Part shown: positions 42,458-53,090 of the stretch, piece by piece
How the letters are laid out: the number at the start of each line of letters is the position of its first letter
Position numbering within the stretch: the stretch's first letter is position 1
NCBI GenBank assembly: GCA_947625425.1
Contig: CANQOH010000001.1
Location: 35,368-99,367 of the forward strand
Direction of reading: 5' to 3'
DNA: 64,000 nucleotides
Origin: an uncultured Bacilli bacterium
GTDB lineage: Bacteria; Bacillota_I; Bacilli_A; RF39; UBA660
Translations under genes and position numbers: made by a program
Notes under the pieces: generated by a model
The model's input: only the letters and a program-made list of their open reading frames with translations
The model's database searches: none
Told to the model about the DNA's origin: nothing

Positions 42458-44222
42458 AGAAAAGTTAGCTTTAGTACCTCATAAACCTGGTTCTTATCAA
42501 ATGAAAGATAAGAATGGCACAATTATTTATGTAGGTAAAGCTAAAGATTTACATAAGAGATTATCTTCTTACTTTAATCGCGTACATACTGGTAAGACAG
42601 CTAAGATGGTTAGTTTAATAGATGATTTTACTTATTTAGTAGCTAGTTCAGAGTTAGAAGCTTTTATTATTGAAATTAATTTAATTAAAGAATTTAATCC
42701 TAAGTATAATATAATGCTTACTGATGATAAGAGTTATCCTTATATTGAATATATTAGTAATCCTTATCCAAGACTTAAAGTATCTAGATATTTAAATATT
42801 AGAAAGAAAGATAATAAGAAGTTATTTGGACCTTATCCTAATGCCTATGCAGCAAGAAGAATAGTTAATTTACTTAATAGATTATATCCGTTAAAGAAAT
42901 GTGAAGGTAATAAAAAGGATTTATGTCTTTATTATCATATTGGAGAATGTTTAGGATATTGTAGTAAGAATATTGATCAAGATAAAGTTAAAGAGATGGA
43001 AGAAGAAATATTATCTTTTTTAAAGGGTAATGATGAAGTCTTAAGAAATAAGATTATGGATAAGATTAAAGTTTATAGTGATAATCTTAATTTTGAAATG
43101 GCTTTAGATTTAAAGAAAGAATTAGAATATATGGATATTGTTTTAGATAAACAAAAGGTTGAGTTACATGATTTTGTTAATCGTGATGTTATTGCTTATT
43201 ATGTTTTAAATGGTTATTTATCAATTGAAATATTATTTATTCGTAATGGTAAATTATTAAATCATAAGAATACAATATTCCCAATAAATATTGATGTTGA
43301 AGATGATGTTGAATATTATATTGCTGAGTTTTATACAAAAAATGAAATACCTAAAGAAATATTAATACCTGAGACTTTAAATATTGATAATATACGTAGT
43401 GTGGTAGATACTAATATTTTGGCACCACAAAAAGGTGTTAAAAAAGATATTATTATGATGGCTTATGATAATGCAAAGATGAATTTAAATAATAAGTTTG
43501 AAGAGATTCAAAAAGATGAATCAAGGACTTTAAAAGCTAATGAAGAGTTGGCAGAAATTTTAGGGATGGATGAAATAAGAAGAATTGATGTCTTTGATAA
43601 CTCTAATTTATTTGGTAGTTTTGCCGTATCAGGCATGGTTGTCTTTATTGATGGTAAACCAGCTAAAAATGAATATCGTAAATATAAAGTATCAGTTGAT
43701 GTAAATGATGATTATAATACGATGAAAGAAATACTTTATCGTAGATATCAAAGAGCTTTAGTTGAAAAAACTTCTTTACCAGACTTAATAATCGTCGATG
43801 GTGGGGAGAATCAAATAAGGGCGGCGAAAGAGATCTTAGATTTACTACATTTAGATATTAAAGTAGTTGGTTTAAAGAAGAATGATAAACATCGTACTAA
43901 CGACTTGATTTCTGCTGATTTTAGTGTGTATAATATAGATAGAATGAGTAATGTATTTCACTATTTAACAAGAATGCAAGATGAGGTACATAGATTTACG
44001 ATTACTTACCATAGAACACTAAGAAGTAAAGGCAGTATTAGTAGTGTTTTAGATGATATAGAGGGGATTGGACCATCAAGAAAAAAAGCTCTAATTAAAA
44101 AGTTTGGTAGTTTAGCTAAAATTAAAGCCGCTAGTTTAGAAGAAATAGAAGAAATATTACCAGATAAGGTCGCAATAGAACTTAAAACTTATTTAGAGGA
44201 AAAGGATAAAGAGAAAGAATAG
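42447..44222 (+). CDS. uvrC: excinuclease ABC subunit C
   Basis: 591 aa. The GIY-YIG domain (PGSYQMKDKNGTIIYVGKAKDLHKRLSSYF) makes the 3' cut, followed by a UvrB-binding UVR motif (NFEMALDLKKELEYMD), the RNase H-like UvrC homology region (EIRRIDVFDNSNLFG, VDGGENQI) and a C-terminal helix-hairpin-helix pair (IEGIGPSRKKALIKKFGS). Standard nucleotide excision repair nuclease. Shine-Dalgarno aggga(gg) lies inside the phosphatase gene. Confidence 0.97.
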   Translation: MRFKEKLALVPHKPGSYQMKDKNGTIIYVGKAKDLHKRLSSYFNRVHTGKTAKMVSLIDDFTYLVASSELEAFIIEINLIKEFNPKYNIMLTDDKSYPYIEYISNPYPRLKVSRYLNIRKKDNKKLFGPYPNAYAARRIVNLLNRLYPLKKCEGNKKDLCLYYHIGECLGYCSKNIDQDKVKEMEEEILSFLKGNDEVLRNKIMDKIKVYSDNLNFEMALDLKKELEYMDIVLDKQKVELHDFVNRDVIAYYVLNGYLSIEILFIRNGKLLNHKNTIFPINIDVEDDVEYYIAEFYTKNEIPKEILIPETLNIDNIRSVVDTNILAPQKGVKKDIIMMAYDNAKMNLNNKFEEIQKDESRTLKANEELAEILGMDEIRRIDVFDNSNLFGSFAVSGMVVFIDGKPAKNEYRKYKVSVDVNDDYNTMKEILYRRYQRALVEKTSLPDLIIVDGGENQIRAAKEILDLLHLDIKVVGLKKNDKHRTNDLISADFSVYNIDRMSNVFHYLTRMQDEVHRFTITYHRTLRSKGSISSVLDDIEGIGPSRKKALIKKFGSLAKIKAASLEEIEEILPDKVAIELKTYLEEKDKEKE

Positions 44223-44231
44223 GTGGTTAGT

Positions 44232-45359
44232 GTGCAACTTACTTATAAGTTTAAAAATGATGAAAAAAGTCTTAATATAAAAAAACAGGAGTTTTTAAAT
44301 CCCCTTGATGTTACTTTTTATACTAAAAGTGATGATGAGGTTTATGTAACTGATGGTGAAGAAGTATATATAAATCAATTACTTAAAGAAAGTAAAGAGG
44401 GAATTAAGACTTATGCCACTATTTCAGGTAAAGCCCAAGTTAAAAAAGGGGTTATTACTTTAATAAATAATAATGAAGATGCAACTATTGTATCTGAAGA
44501 TACAGTAGATGATTTAAGTAAACTTAAAAAAGATGAAATACTTAATATTCTAAAAGAATTAGGTATTGAATATGAAAATAAATTAATTGCTGATAAATTA
44601 AATAAAAATAATAAAGTTATTATTATAAATGGCATGGATATTGAACCATATCAATTTAATAATAATTATATGTTAGAAGAAAAAATGAAAAATATTTTAG
44701 AAATAACAGAAGTTGTATCTAATGCTTTTAATTTAAATGCATATTTATTACTTAATAAGTATGATGAAAATAATATCGAAGCAGCAAGAAAAGTTATTGC
44801 TAAGTATCCTAATATTATATTTAAAACAATTGATGAAGTATTCCCTTTTACAACTAATCCTTGTTTAGCGAAGAAATATTTTAAAGAATATAAAGAAGAT
44901 GAATTATTATTCTTTGATACATTTGCTTTAAATAAAATATATACGGCTTTAAAAGATGGTTTACCAGTTAGTGAAAGATATGTAACAGTTGTCGATGGAA
45001 CAGAGAAGTTTACCGTTATTAAATGTCGCTATGGTACTAGTTTAGATAAAATATTAGATGAATTAAAGATAAATTTAATAGATAAAGATGTCTTCTTAAA
45101 TAATTATATGCGTCGTGTTAAATGCGATAATATTAAAGCTTTGATTGTCAATGATAATGTTAAAACAATATTTGTTTTAGAGCATGAAGATATTAAAGCA
45201 ACTAAATGTATTAAATGTGGTAAATGCGTAGAGATTTGTCCGGTTAATATTAATCCTTTGGATAAGAAGTTGGATCCTTCGTGTATAAAATGTGGTTTAT
45301 GTAATAATGTTTGTCCAGCTAATATTAATTTACTTAATAAGGAGAAAAAGAAGAAATGA
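44232..45359 (+). CDS. RnfC-like iron-sulphur protein
   Basis: 375 aa. The N-terminal half resembles the RnfC barrel/NADH-binding core only weakly. Residues ~325-375 have two ferredoxin-type clusters, CIKCGKCVEICPVNI and CIKCGLCNNVCPANI, in the RnfC arrangement. The usual glycine-rich flavin/NADH motifs are hard to see, so it may not bind NADH. GTG 44232 has aggtgg 5 bases upstream; GTG 44223 is an alternative. TGA stop overlaps the ATG of the next gene. No other Rnf genes (A, B, E, G) are present here. Confidence 0.75.
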   Translation: MQLTYKFKNDEKSLNIKKQEFLNPLDVTFYTKSDDEVYVTDGEEVYINQLLKESKEGIKTYATISGKAQVKKGVITLINNNEDATIVSEDTVDDLSKLKKDEILNILKELGIEYENKLIADKLNKNNKVIIINGMDIEPYQFNNNYMLEEKMKNILEITEVVSNAFNLNAYLLLNKYDENNIEAARKVIAKYPNIIFKTIDEVFPFTTNPCLAKKYFKEYKEDELLFFDTFALNKIYTALKDGLPVSERYVTVVDGTEKFTVIKCRYGTSLDKILDELKINLIDKDVFLNNYMRRVKCDNIKALIVNDNVKTIFVLEHEDIKATKCIKCGKCVEICPVNINPLDKKLDPSCIKCGLCNNVCPANINLLNKEKKKK

Positions 45360-46252
45360 AAAAGGATATATTAAAGAAGAATAAAGTCTTAGGAATTAAT
45401 TTACTTTATATTTTAAGTATTTTACCAGTTATTATATTTGGTTTTTATAAAAATGGTATAGTAGTTCATAATCATGGATATATATCAATGTTCTTATCTT
45501 TACAATACTTAGTAATTCCAATAGTAATTATTGTTTTAAGTTATGTATTTGAAATATATTATTATATAGGTCTTAAGAAGGATGAAGATTATCATAATGT
45601 AGTTAATTCTTTAGTACCATATATTAATGCTTTATGTTATTTAGTTTGTGGGCCTTTAGATTATTTATGGCTTACAATACCACTTATTATCGTATTAGAT
45701 ATAGGGTTAAAGTTTATTGATAATAAATTTACTATTAATCAAGTAGCTTTATTTAAATGTATATTATATTTAATCTTAATGATTATGGGAATTAAGAGTG
45801 TTGCTAATAATTATGAATTAACAATTGAAGCAAGTAATAGTTTTAAAAATTTATTTTTAGGTAACTATGTAGGAGAAATAGGAGTTACTAGTACTTTATT
45901 AGTATTAGTTGGATATGGTATTTTATTTTTTAATAGTTATTATAAGAAAGAAATTCCAATTATATCATTACTTTGTTATGCGATTGTTAGTGTGATTATT
46001 GTTTTAGTATTGGGTACTGGTTTTAAAACTTTATTAGTTGATACAGTACAAAGTGGATTATTATTTAATTTAGTTTTTGTAGGAACGATTAGTGAAGCAA
46101 CACCAGTGGTTAAAATGGGAAGAATTATCTATGCTTTATTATTAGGTTTCTTATGTGCAATATGTATTAATATCTTCCATTTAAATATCTTAATATATGT
46201 GGTAATACTTGGTTTAAGTTTATTTACTAATTTATTTAATAAGATAAAATAA
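45356..46252 (+). CDS. RnfD/NqrB-like membrane protein
   Basis: 298 aa with about eight to ten helices. Similarity to RnfD shows in NYVGEIGVTSTLLVLVGYGIL (RnfD: GE(T/S)SxLxxLxG) and in the C-terminal LVFVGTISEATPVVKMGRIIYALLLGFL (RnfD: ATDxVTSPxxxxGRxxxG). The covalent FMN motif S-G-A-T is not obvious. RnfD carries flavin in the ion-pumping Rnf/Nqr complexes. It is coupled to the RnfC-like gene by an ATGA overlap and is followed by a terminator, so the operon contains only these two. Confidence 0.72.
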   Translation: MKKDILKKNKVLGINLLYILSILPVIIFGFYKNGIVVHNHGYISMFLSLQYLVIPIVIIVLSYVFEIYYYIGLKKDEDYHNVVNSLVPYINALCYLVCGPLDYLWLTIPLIIVLDIGLKFIDNKFTINQVALFKCILYLILMIMGIKSVANNYELTIEASNSFKNLFLGNYVGEIGVTSTLLVLVGYGILFFNSYYKKEIPIISLLCYAIVSVIIVLVLGTGFKTLLVDTVQSGLLFNLVFVGTISEATPVVKMGRIIYALLLGFLCAICINIFHLNILIYVVILGLSLFTNLFNKIK

Positions 46253-46280
46253 AAGAATAACGAAAGTTATTCTTTATTTT
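46252..46280 (+). terminator. intrinsic terminator with GAAA tetraloop
   Basis: Ten-base stem aaagaataac/gttattcttt closed by a GAAA loop. Confidence 0.85.
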
Positions 46281-46324
46281 ATTTAGGTTATTGAGTATAA
46301 TTGTTTATGTTTGGAAGTGAGATT

Positions 46325-47371
46325 ATGAATATTAGTGATTTTGATTATGAATTACCAGAAGAGTTGATTGCACAGACACCATTAGTTAAAAGAGATAGTT
46401 CACGTTTATTAGTTTTAAATAAGAATAATGGGGAAGTTATTCATGAACATTTTACGAATATTATTGATTATTTACATAAAGGTGATGTATTAGTTTTAAA
46501 TGATACAAAAGTAATACCAGCTCGTCTTATTGGGGTTAAAGAAGAAACAATGGCTAGTATTGAGTTATTATTACTTAAAGATTTAGGTGATGATACTTGG
46601 GAATGTTTATCTAAACCAGCTAAAAGATTAAAAGAAGGAACAATTATTTCTTTTGGGGATGGGTTATTAAAAGCTAAAGTAATCGAGAAGTTTTCAGAAG
46701 GGCTTACGCATGTTAAGTTATTATATGATGGTATTTTAATGGAAATCTTAGATAAATTAGGTACAATGCCACTTCCACCTTATATTCATGAAAAGTTAAA
46801 AGATCAAAATAGATATCAAACGGTTTATGCTAAAGTAAGTGGTAGTGCAGCAGCACCAACGGCGGGACTTCATTTTACGAAAGAATTATTAAAGAAAATT
46901 GAAGATAAAGGGATTATCATAACATATGTAACATTACATGTTGGTTTAGGAACGTTTAGACCAGTGCAGGTAGATAATATCTTAGAACATCATATGCATA
47001 GTGAATTTTATGTTATGAATAAAGAAACAGCTAGTATTTTAAATAAAGCTAAAGAAGAGGGCAGAAGAATTATTGCCGTTGGTACGACTAGTACAAGAAC
47101 TTTAGAAACGATTGCAACTAATAATAATGGTAAATTTATAGCTACTTCAGGTAATACTGATATCTTTATTTATCCAGGTTATGAATTTAAAGCTATTGAT
47201 GCTTTAATTACGAATTTTCATTTACCAAAGAGTACTTTGGTTATGTTAGTATCAGCTTTAGCTAGTAGAGAATATATTTTAAATGCTTATAAGATAGCTG
47301 TAGAAAATAAATATCGTTTCTTTAGTTTTGGCGATGCGATGTTTATTACTAATGATACTAATAAAGAATAA
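46325..47371 (+). CDS. queA: tRNA preQ1-34 S-adenosylmethionine ribosyltransferase-isomerase
   Basis: 348 aa. QueA motifs: [61 protein letters not shown] and [19 protein letters not shown]. It transfers the ribosyl part of SAM to preQ1 at tRNA position 34 in queuosine synthesis. ATG 46325 (MNISDF) is the family start; the upstream in-frame ATG 46301 adds MFMFGSEI and is rejected. In most Bacilli tgt follows directly; here two minus-strand genes intervene. Confidence 0.97.
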   Translation: MNISDFDYELPEELIAQTPLVKRDSSRLLVLNKNNGEVIHEHFTNIIDYLHKGDVLVLNDTKVIPARLIGVKEETMASIELLLLKDLGDDTWECLSKPAKRLKEGTIISFGDGLLKAKVIEKFSEGLTHVKLLYDGILMEILDKLGTMPLPPYIHEKLKDQNRYQTVYAKVSGSAAAPTAGLHFTKELLKKIEDKGIIITYVTLHVGLGTFRPVQVDNILEHHMHSEFYVMNKETASILNKAKEEGRRIIAVGTTSTRTLETIATNNNGKFIATSGNTDIFIYPGYEFKAIDALITNFHLPKSTLVMLVSALASREYILNAYKIAVENKYRFFSFGDAMFITNDTNKE

Positions 47372-47372
47372 T

Positions 47373-47400
47373 AAAAGATGACACAATGTGTCATCTTTTT
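47373..47400. terminator. bidirectional terminator
   Basis: Stem aaaagatgacac/gtgtcatctttt with a 3-base loop, A-run left and T-run right. It separates queA from the convergent methyltransferase-like gene and covers that gene's stop codon. Confidence 0.85.
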
Positions 47401-48458
47401 AAACATAGAGCTAAATCATGGGACATATCTTTACTTTGACCAAATTCAATATGAGAAGTAGGAATTAAAGATAGATTATCATCTTTAAAAGCATCCAGTA
47501 ATAAAGAATAAGATAAGTTTTGGGTAGTTAGACCTTGCATGTAATATGGATACTGTTCTAAAGTCATTGCTCCTGATGGAACTATTTTATCAGGGTCTTT
47601 TTGATACATTTGATCAAAATCTTTTTTTAAAGTTTCGTTAAAAGCATAGAGATATGAGATCATGATAGTTCCATTATGATTTAGTCGAGGTAGTAAACTA
47701 TTAATAACAAAGTTACGATATTGGATAGCTTTTTGTTTTGAGATATTACGACCATAATTTAAATATTCATAGATATTTGATAGAGTCATAGCGTCATAAG
47801 TTTGATTAGTTAAAACACTAGGTAGACTATATAGGTCACTATCATAGAAGGTTACTTGACTAGAATTTATTTTATCTTTCATTTGGGAGTAGTTATGATC
47901 ATCTAAATAAGGATTCATTGTTAAGATAAGTGATTTATCTAATCTTTTATATGTAAATAGAGTTTCTCTAATGATTGATGGAGCATTTTCTCTAAACATA
48001 AGATATAGATTACCCCAATAGTTTAAAGCTAGTTCATCTAATTCATCAGCTAGTTTAGCAAATAGTGATGCATCAAAGGTATCGTAAAAAAGAAATAATT
48101 CTTCTTTAGTTAAAGCTTTAATGGCAGCTAAACGTAGAGATACCGCATAACGACATAAACGATTTGAATCATAAACATCAATGACAGTTGCACCACTATT
48201 AATCGCATTAGCAACTTGTTCACCAGAAGCACCAATTGATAAAAATGATTTTGGTTTATTAAAAGCTTTGTAGTAAGTACGCATATCTTCAGTAGCACTA
48301 GCATATAAAGAATCATATTCATTATCGGTATTAAAAGTATTAAGACCTAATAAGTTTTGTAAGAAGGGATCAATAGCTTCAAATTGAGCGTTTCTTAACA
48401 TTAAGACTTTAGTTTCATCTAAATCTCTTCTAAGTCTTTCTAAATCTATATTTTCCAT
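47391..48458 (-). CDS. SAM-dependent transferase-like protein (DUF3419-like)
   Basis: 355 aa. A Rossmann-type segment reads KSFLSIGASGEQVANAINSGATVIDVYDSNRLCRYAVSLRLAAI, resembling the SAM-binding region of DUF3419/BtaA-type 3-amino-3-carboxypropyl transferases (SIG-x-G, then acidic DVYDSN). DAMTLSNIYEYLN matches the later motif region of that family. It could modify a lipid or small molecule; evidence is limited to the fold. ATG 48458 follows taggagg. The upstream 301-aa gene ends 9 bases earlier, so both form a minus-strand operon inserted between queA and tgt. Confidence 0.6.
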   Translation of the reverse strand: MENIDLERLRRDLDETKVLMLRNAQFEAIDPFLQNLLGLNTFNTDNEYDSLYASATEDMRTYYKAFNKPKSFLSIGASGEQVANAINSGATVIDVYDSNRLCRYAVSLRLAAIKALTKEELFLFYDTFDASLFAKLADELDELALNYWGNLYLMFRENAPSIIRETLFTYKRLDKSLILTMNPYLDDHNYSQMKDKINSSQVTFYDSDLYSLPSVLTNQTYDAMTLSNIYEYLNYGRNISKQKAIQYRNFVINSLLPRLNHNGTIMISYLYAFNETLKKDFDQMYQKDPDKIVPSGAMTLEQYPYYMQGLTTQNLSYSLLLDAFKDDNLSLIPTSHIEFGQSKDMSHDLALCLKR

Positions 48459-48466
48459 ATATCCTC

Positions 48467-49372
48467 CTATAATTGCCATGGATTAACTTTCATTTCCGGA
48501 CAGAAAGTTTCATGGTATAATTTTTCAATTCTAATTAAATCTTGATGATAGAAACCAAATCTTTCTTTTAAACGAGCTATAACATTTGGCATTCTTGATT
48601 CTTCTTCATATATTTTTAAAGCTTCTAATTCAGGATCAATAACCATAATAAATAAACAAAATTGTTCTTGTAATGTTTTAACACCTAATACTTTATTTTG
48701 GGACATTATGTTATATACAGCAGTAGCTAAAGTAGTTTCATAATCATCATAATTATTTTCATCTAACCATTTATGAGCTATTTCTAATAATTCTTGGTAT
48801 CGAGAAGCATTTATATTAAATGATCTTATAAATGGTGTATATGACATAAAGTCATGTATTTTATTTAATTTAACACCTTTGACTAATTGTTTATCTTTAT
48901 AAAATTTATTAAAGAAGATTTCTTCGTATTTTAATAGTTCTTGATCATTAAGACCAAGGATTTTAAATAACTCACTACGATATGTACTTACAGCTAGATT
49001 ATGTTTTCTTCTTTCTTCAGCTCGAATATCTGGATCTTTACTTTTTACTCTTGGAATATTAGTAGCTAAGAATAATTTATACATTAGTAAATCAGGATCC
49101 ATAGCAAATATTACATATATGATTCTTTTATCATAATCTTTATAATAAGGATTAGAAGTGTAGTGAGTTATACGACTTAAGACTTTTTCATATAAACTAG
49201 ATTTAGGATATGGTTTAAATTTATCTTCACTTGCAATACTTGCAACAAACTTTTCCGTATCTTCTTTAATTTTAACTAAATCTTCTTCGGTAATATTATT
49301 AAAGCTTTTAAATTCATTTTGACGATCATAAAGTTTTTGACGTAAGATACTTAGTAATTCTGGGATATACAT
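48467..49372 (-). CDS. cytoplasmic protein, unknown (301 aa)
   Basis: 301 aa, predominantly helical and charged, no membrane segment, and no catalytic motif recognised. The halves ITHYTSNPYYKDYDKRIIYVIFAMDPDLLMYKLFL and LQEQFCLFIMVIDPELEALKIYEEESRMPNVIARLKERFG look similar in layout ((V/I)xAMDP(D/E)L... and MVIDPELEALK...), suggesting an internal duplication. Start ATG 49372 is preceded by a run of six G. Co-transcribed with the transferase-like gene. Confidence 0.6.
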   Translation of the reverse strand: MYIPELLSILRQKLYDRQNEFKSFNNITEEDLVKIKEDTEKFVASIASEDKFKPYPKSSLYEKVLSRITHYTSNPYYKDYDKRIIYVIFAMDPDLLMYKLFLATNIPRVKSKDPDIRAEERRKHNLAVSTYRSELFKILGLNDQELLKYEEIFFNKFYKDKQLVKGVKLNKIHDFMSYTPFIRSFNINASRYQELLEIAHKWLDENNYDDYETTLATAVYNIMSQNKVLGVKTLQEQFCLFIMVIDPELEALKIYEEESRMPNVIARLKERFGFYHQDLIRIEKLYHETFCPEMKVNPWQL

Positions 49373-49391
49373 TTTGGTTGCCCCCCTTTTT
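49373..49391 (-). promoter_or_regulatory. G-rich ribosome site (second copy)
   Basis: On the minus strand the bases before the start read aaaaaggggggcaaccaaa, matching the string upstream of the 879-aa gene (aagggggaaccaaa) apart from one or two bases. Confidence 0.5.
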
Positions 49392-49489
49392 ATAAACTTT
49401 TATTATTATACTGATTTATATGTTTATTGCAAGTCTTGGATTTAAATAAAATATCTTTATACTTCTTTATAATCATGGTATAATCTTAA

Positions 49490-50678
<1,189 letters not shown>

Positions 50679-50747
50679 ATTTAATAGTTTTATTTTTTGT
50701 GTTATTATATAAATAATAGGTAGAGTATGAAAGTTGAGGTAGTTTAG

Positions 50748-53078
50748 ATGGCAGAAGAAAAGAAAGATAAAGAAAAGAAAAGTAAAGTTACGAAAAGATC
50801 ACAAAATAATCCTAAAGCTAAAGAAGCACAAAAAAAGACGACGAAGAAAAGTACTACTAAGAAGGAAGTAAAAAAAGAACCAGTAAAAAAAGAAGTTGTT
50901 AAAAAAGAAGTTAAAGTTGAACCGGTTAAAGAAGAAAAGACGGTTTCTAAAAAAGAATTAGAAGCATATAAAGATAGTATTAAAAAAGAATTAATTGATG
51001 AAGTAGTTTCAGAAATAAAAAGTGAAACTAAAGAAGCAATAAACGAAGTTAAAGAGGTTTCTAAAGAACAACAAGAAGCAATTAGTGAAATGCAAAAAGA
51101 AGAAGTTAGTAAACCTGAACCGGTAAAGGAAACTAAAACGGAAGTTGCGCCAGAACCACAAGTGGTTCCAACTCCACAAGTTGTGCCAGTTCCACCTGTT
51201 ACTCCAGCTCAGCCTGTAACAAATGTCGAATATGAAACAGGCCATCCAGAAAGCTTTTTTGATGGTGGTGTTTTAGGTTTAATAGGTTGGAAATTATTAG
51301 GATTTTTACTTTCAGTTTTAACTTTTGGTATTTTAGCACCTTTAGCTTCTATCTTTGTTTTAAAATGGCAATATAAACATACAGTTATAAATGGACGTCG
51401 ATTAGTTTTTGATGGTAATTATTTTCAATTACTAGGTAGAATGTTATTATGGATTTTATTATCTGTAATTACTTTAGGTATTTATTTATTCTTTATTCCG
51501 GTAGCTTGGAATAAATGGGTAACTAAACATGTTCATTATGAAGGTAATGAAAAAACTAATACATCATACTTTAATGGTAATACTTTACAATATATAGGTA
51601 TTTCACTTTTATCATTTTTAATAACAGTATTAAGTCTTGGTTTATTATATCCATGTGCTATTTGTTTAAATATGAATTGGCGTATTAAACATACATTTAT
51701 TGATGGTGATGAATTAGAATTTGATGGTCATGCTCTTGGTTTATGGGGTATGTGTTTTAAATGGTTATTCTTCACAATTATTACTTTAGGTATTTACTTA
51801 TTCTGGTTACCAATTAGTGAACTTAAATGGGAAGTTAAACATACTAATAAAAGAGGAGTTAGTAAGAAACCTTATAATCCAGTATTAGCAGTTGTTATTC
51901 CATTAATAGTTGCTTTAGTTATTGCTGGAGGACTGGCTTTCATCTTTATAACTGGTAAAGTATCTTATGATTATTATAGTGTATTTAATCGTCCTCGAAT
52001 AAAAGAAGAAGTAGATAATACGAAGACAGGTAGTGAATGGGGCGACTATTATCTTAAATACTTTAATGATAATGGTTTAACTGGTCATAATTATGAAGGA
52101 GTCTTTATTGATTTAGATAATGATAAGGTACCAGAGTTAATCTTAAAGGAAGAGATTCAATTCTGTATTAATTGTGATGCTAATAAAGAACAAATTACGA
52201 TTTTATATTTAAATAATAAAAGAGTTGTTAAATCTAAAGTATTTGATAATGCTCATTTAGTTATTTTATATGAAGTAGATAGTAAAGATGATGTTTGGTT
52301 TGTTAGACATAATATCAATACTTATACTAGTGCTAAATCAATTATTGATAATGATCTTGATTCATTAGTATTAGACAGTGATGAAAAAGAAAATGAATTT
52401 GAAGATAAATATATTGATTTAGAAGTAGATATTAATTATGGAGATTTAAGTTTTGATAAGATTAAAAAAGATATAGCTAACTTAGTTTCTGATTACGAAA
52501 ATAATAATTCTTATGAAAAAGAATCTGATAGTGAGTTTAAAGAAAAATTAGACGCTTATAATAAGAAGAAAGAATTATTGAATTCAGCTACTTTAACGAA
52601 TGATAATTATGTAGAAAAGATTGGCGCACATATTAAATGGTTTAGTGCAGCTTACTTAGGAGCTACTTATGGCTGGCCTGATATATATGATTATGAAGAA
52701 GTTAATGTTAAATTACCAAATGGTAATCCAGATGAAATGGTTTATGAATTAAAAGGTCTTAATAGTATTAATGATTTAAAAGATAAATTAGCTAATTATG
52801 TCGATAAAGATAAATTTAATTTATTCCCTAATAATAATGTAGCTTATGGTTTAACGGAATATAATGGTAAAGTTTATTGGGCTTCATTAGGAGTAGGAGA
52901 TGGACCTTATCTTAAAGATTATAGTTTAGAATCTTCTAGTAATGGAATTACTAAAGTAAGATTAAATATTAGTAATCGTTTAACTAATGAATTAGAAAAA
53001 TATATAATTGTAACGATTAAATATCAAACTAGTACTAAAGATTATTTAATTACCGATTGGGAAGTACACTTAACATAG
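50748..53078 (+). CDS. DUF898-type multipass protein with charged N-tail and ectodomain
   Basis: 776 aa, three parts. Residues 1-165 are Lys/Glu/Pro/Val-rich with repeated KKEV/KKEP units and PVVP-like repeats, probably coiled and disordered. Residues ~165-395 hold three similar membrane units (SFFDGGVLGLIGW, SYFNGNTLQYIGI and FDGHALGLWGM, each with LxxITLGIY-type helices and KW/KH(T/V) motifs), typical of DUF898/YjgN. After another helix (~residues 380-402) an extracytoplasmic domain of ~370 residues includes a DLDNDKVPELIL motif like EF-hand/FG-GAP loops. Function unknown. gaggtag precedes the ATG. Confidence 0.7.
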   Translation: MAEEKKDKEKKSKVTKRSQNNPKAKEAQKKTTKKSTTKKEVKKEPVKKEVVKKEVKVEPVKEEKTVSKKELEAYKDSIKKELIDEVVSEIKSETKEAINEVKEVSKEQQEAISEMQKEEVSKPEPVKETKTEVAPEPQVVPTPQVVPVPPVTPAQPVTNVEYETGHPESFFDGGVLGLIGWKLLGFLLSVLTFGILAPLASIFVLKWQYKHTVINGRRLVFDGNYFQLLGRMLLWILLSVITLGIYLFFIPVAWNKWVTKHVHYEGNEKTNTSYFNGNTLQYIGISLLSFLITVLSLGLLYPCAICLNMNWRIKHTFIDGDELEFDGHALGLWGMCFKWLFFTIITLGIYLFWLPISELKWEVKHTNKRGVSKKPYNPVLAVVIPLIVALVIAGGLAFIFITGKVSYDYYSVFNRPRIKEEVDNTKTGSEWGDYYLKYFNDNGLTGHNYEGVFIDLDNDKVPELILKEEIQFCINCDANKEQITILYLNNKRVVKSKVFDNAHLVILYEVDSKDDVWFVRHNINTYTSAKSIIDNDLDSLVLDSDEKENEFEDKYIDLEVDINYGDLSFDKIKKDIANLVSDYENNNSYEKESDSEFKEKLDAYNKKKELLNSATLTNDNYVEKIGAHIKWFSAAYLGATYGWPDIYDYEEVNVKLPNGNPDEMVYELKGLNSINDLKDKLANYVDKDKFNLFPNNNVAYGLTEYNGKVYWASLGVGDGPYLKDYSLESSSNGITKVRLNISNRLTNELEKYIIVTIKYQTSTKDYLITDWEVHLT

Positions 53079-53090
53079 GAGAGTGATAAG

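Noticed and set aside
50748..51240. Minus-strand ORF and other ORFs inside the Lys/Glu-rich region
   Set aside because: They are compositional shadows of the repeat-rich N-terminus of the DUF898-type gene, without ribosome sites. The same applies to short opposite-frame ORFs inside spoVID, comEA, cvpA, mutS and dtd.
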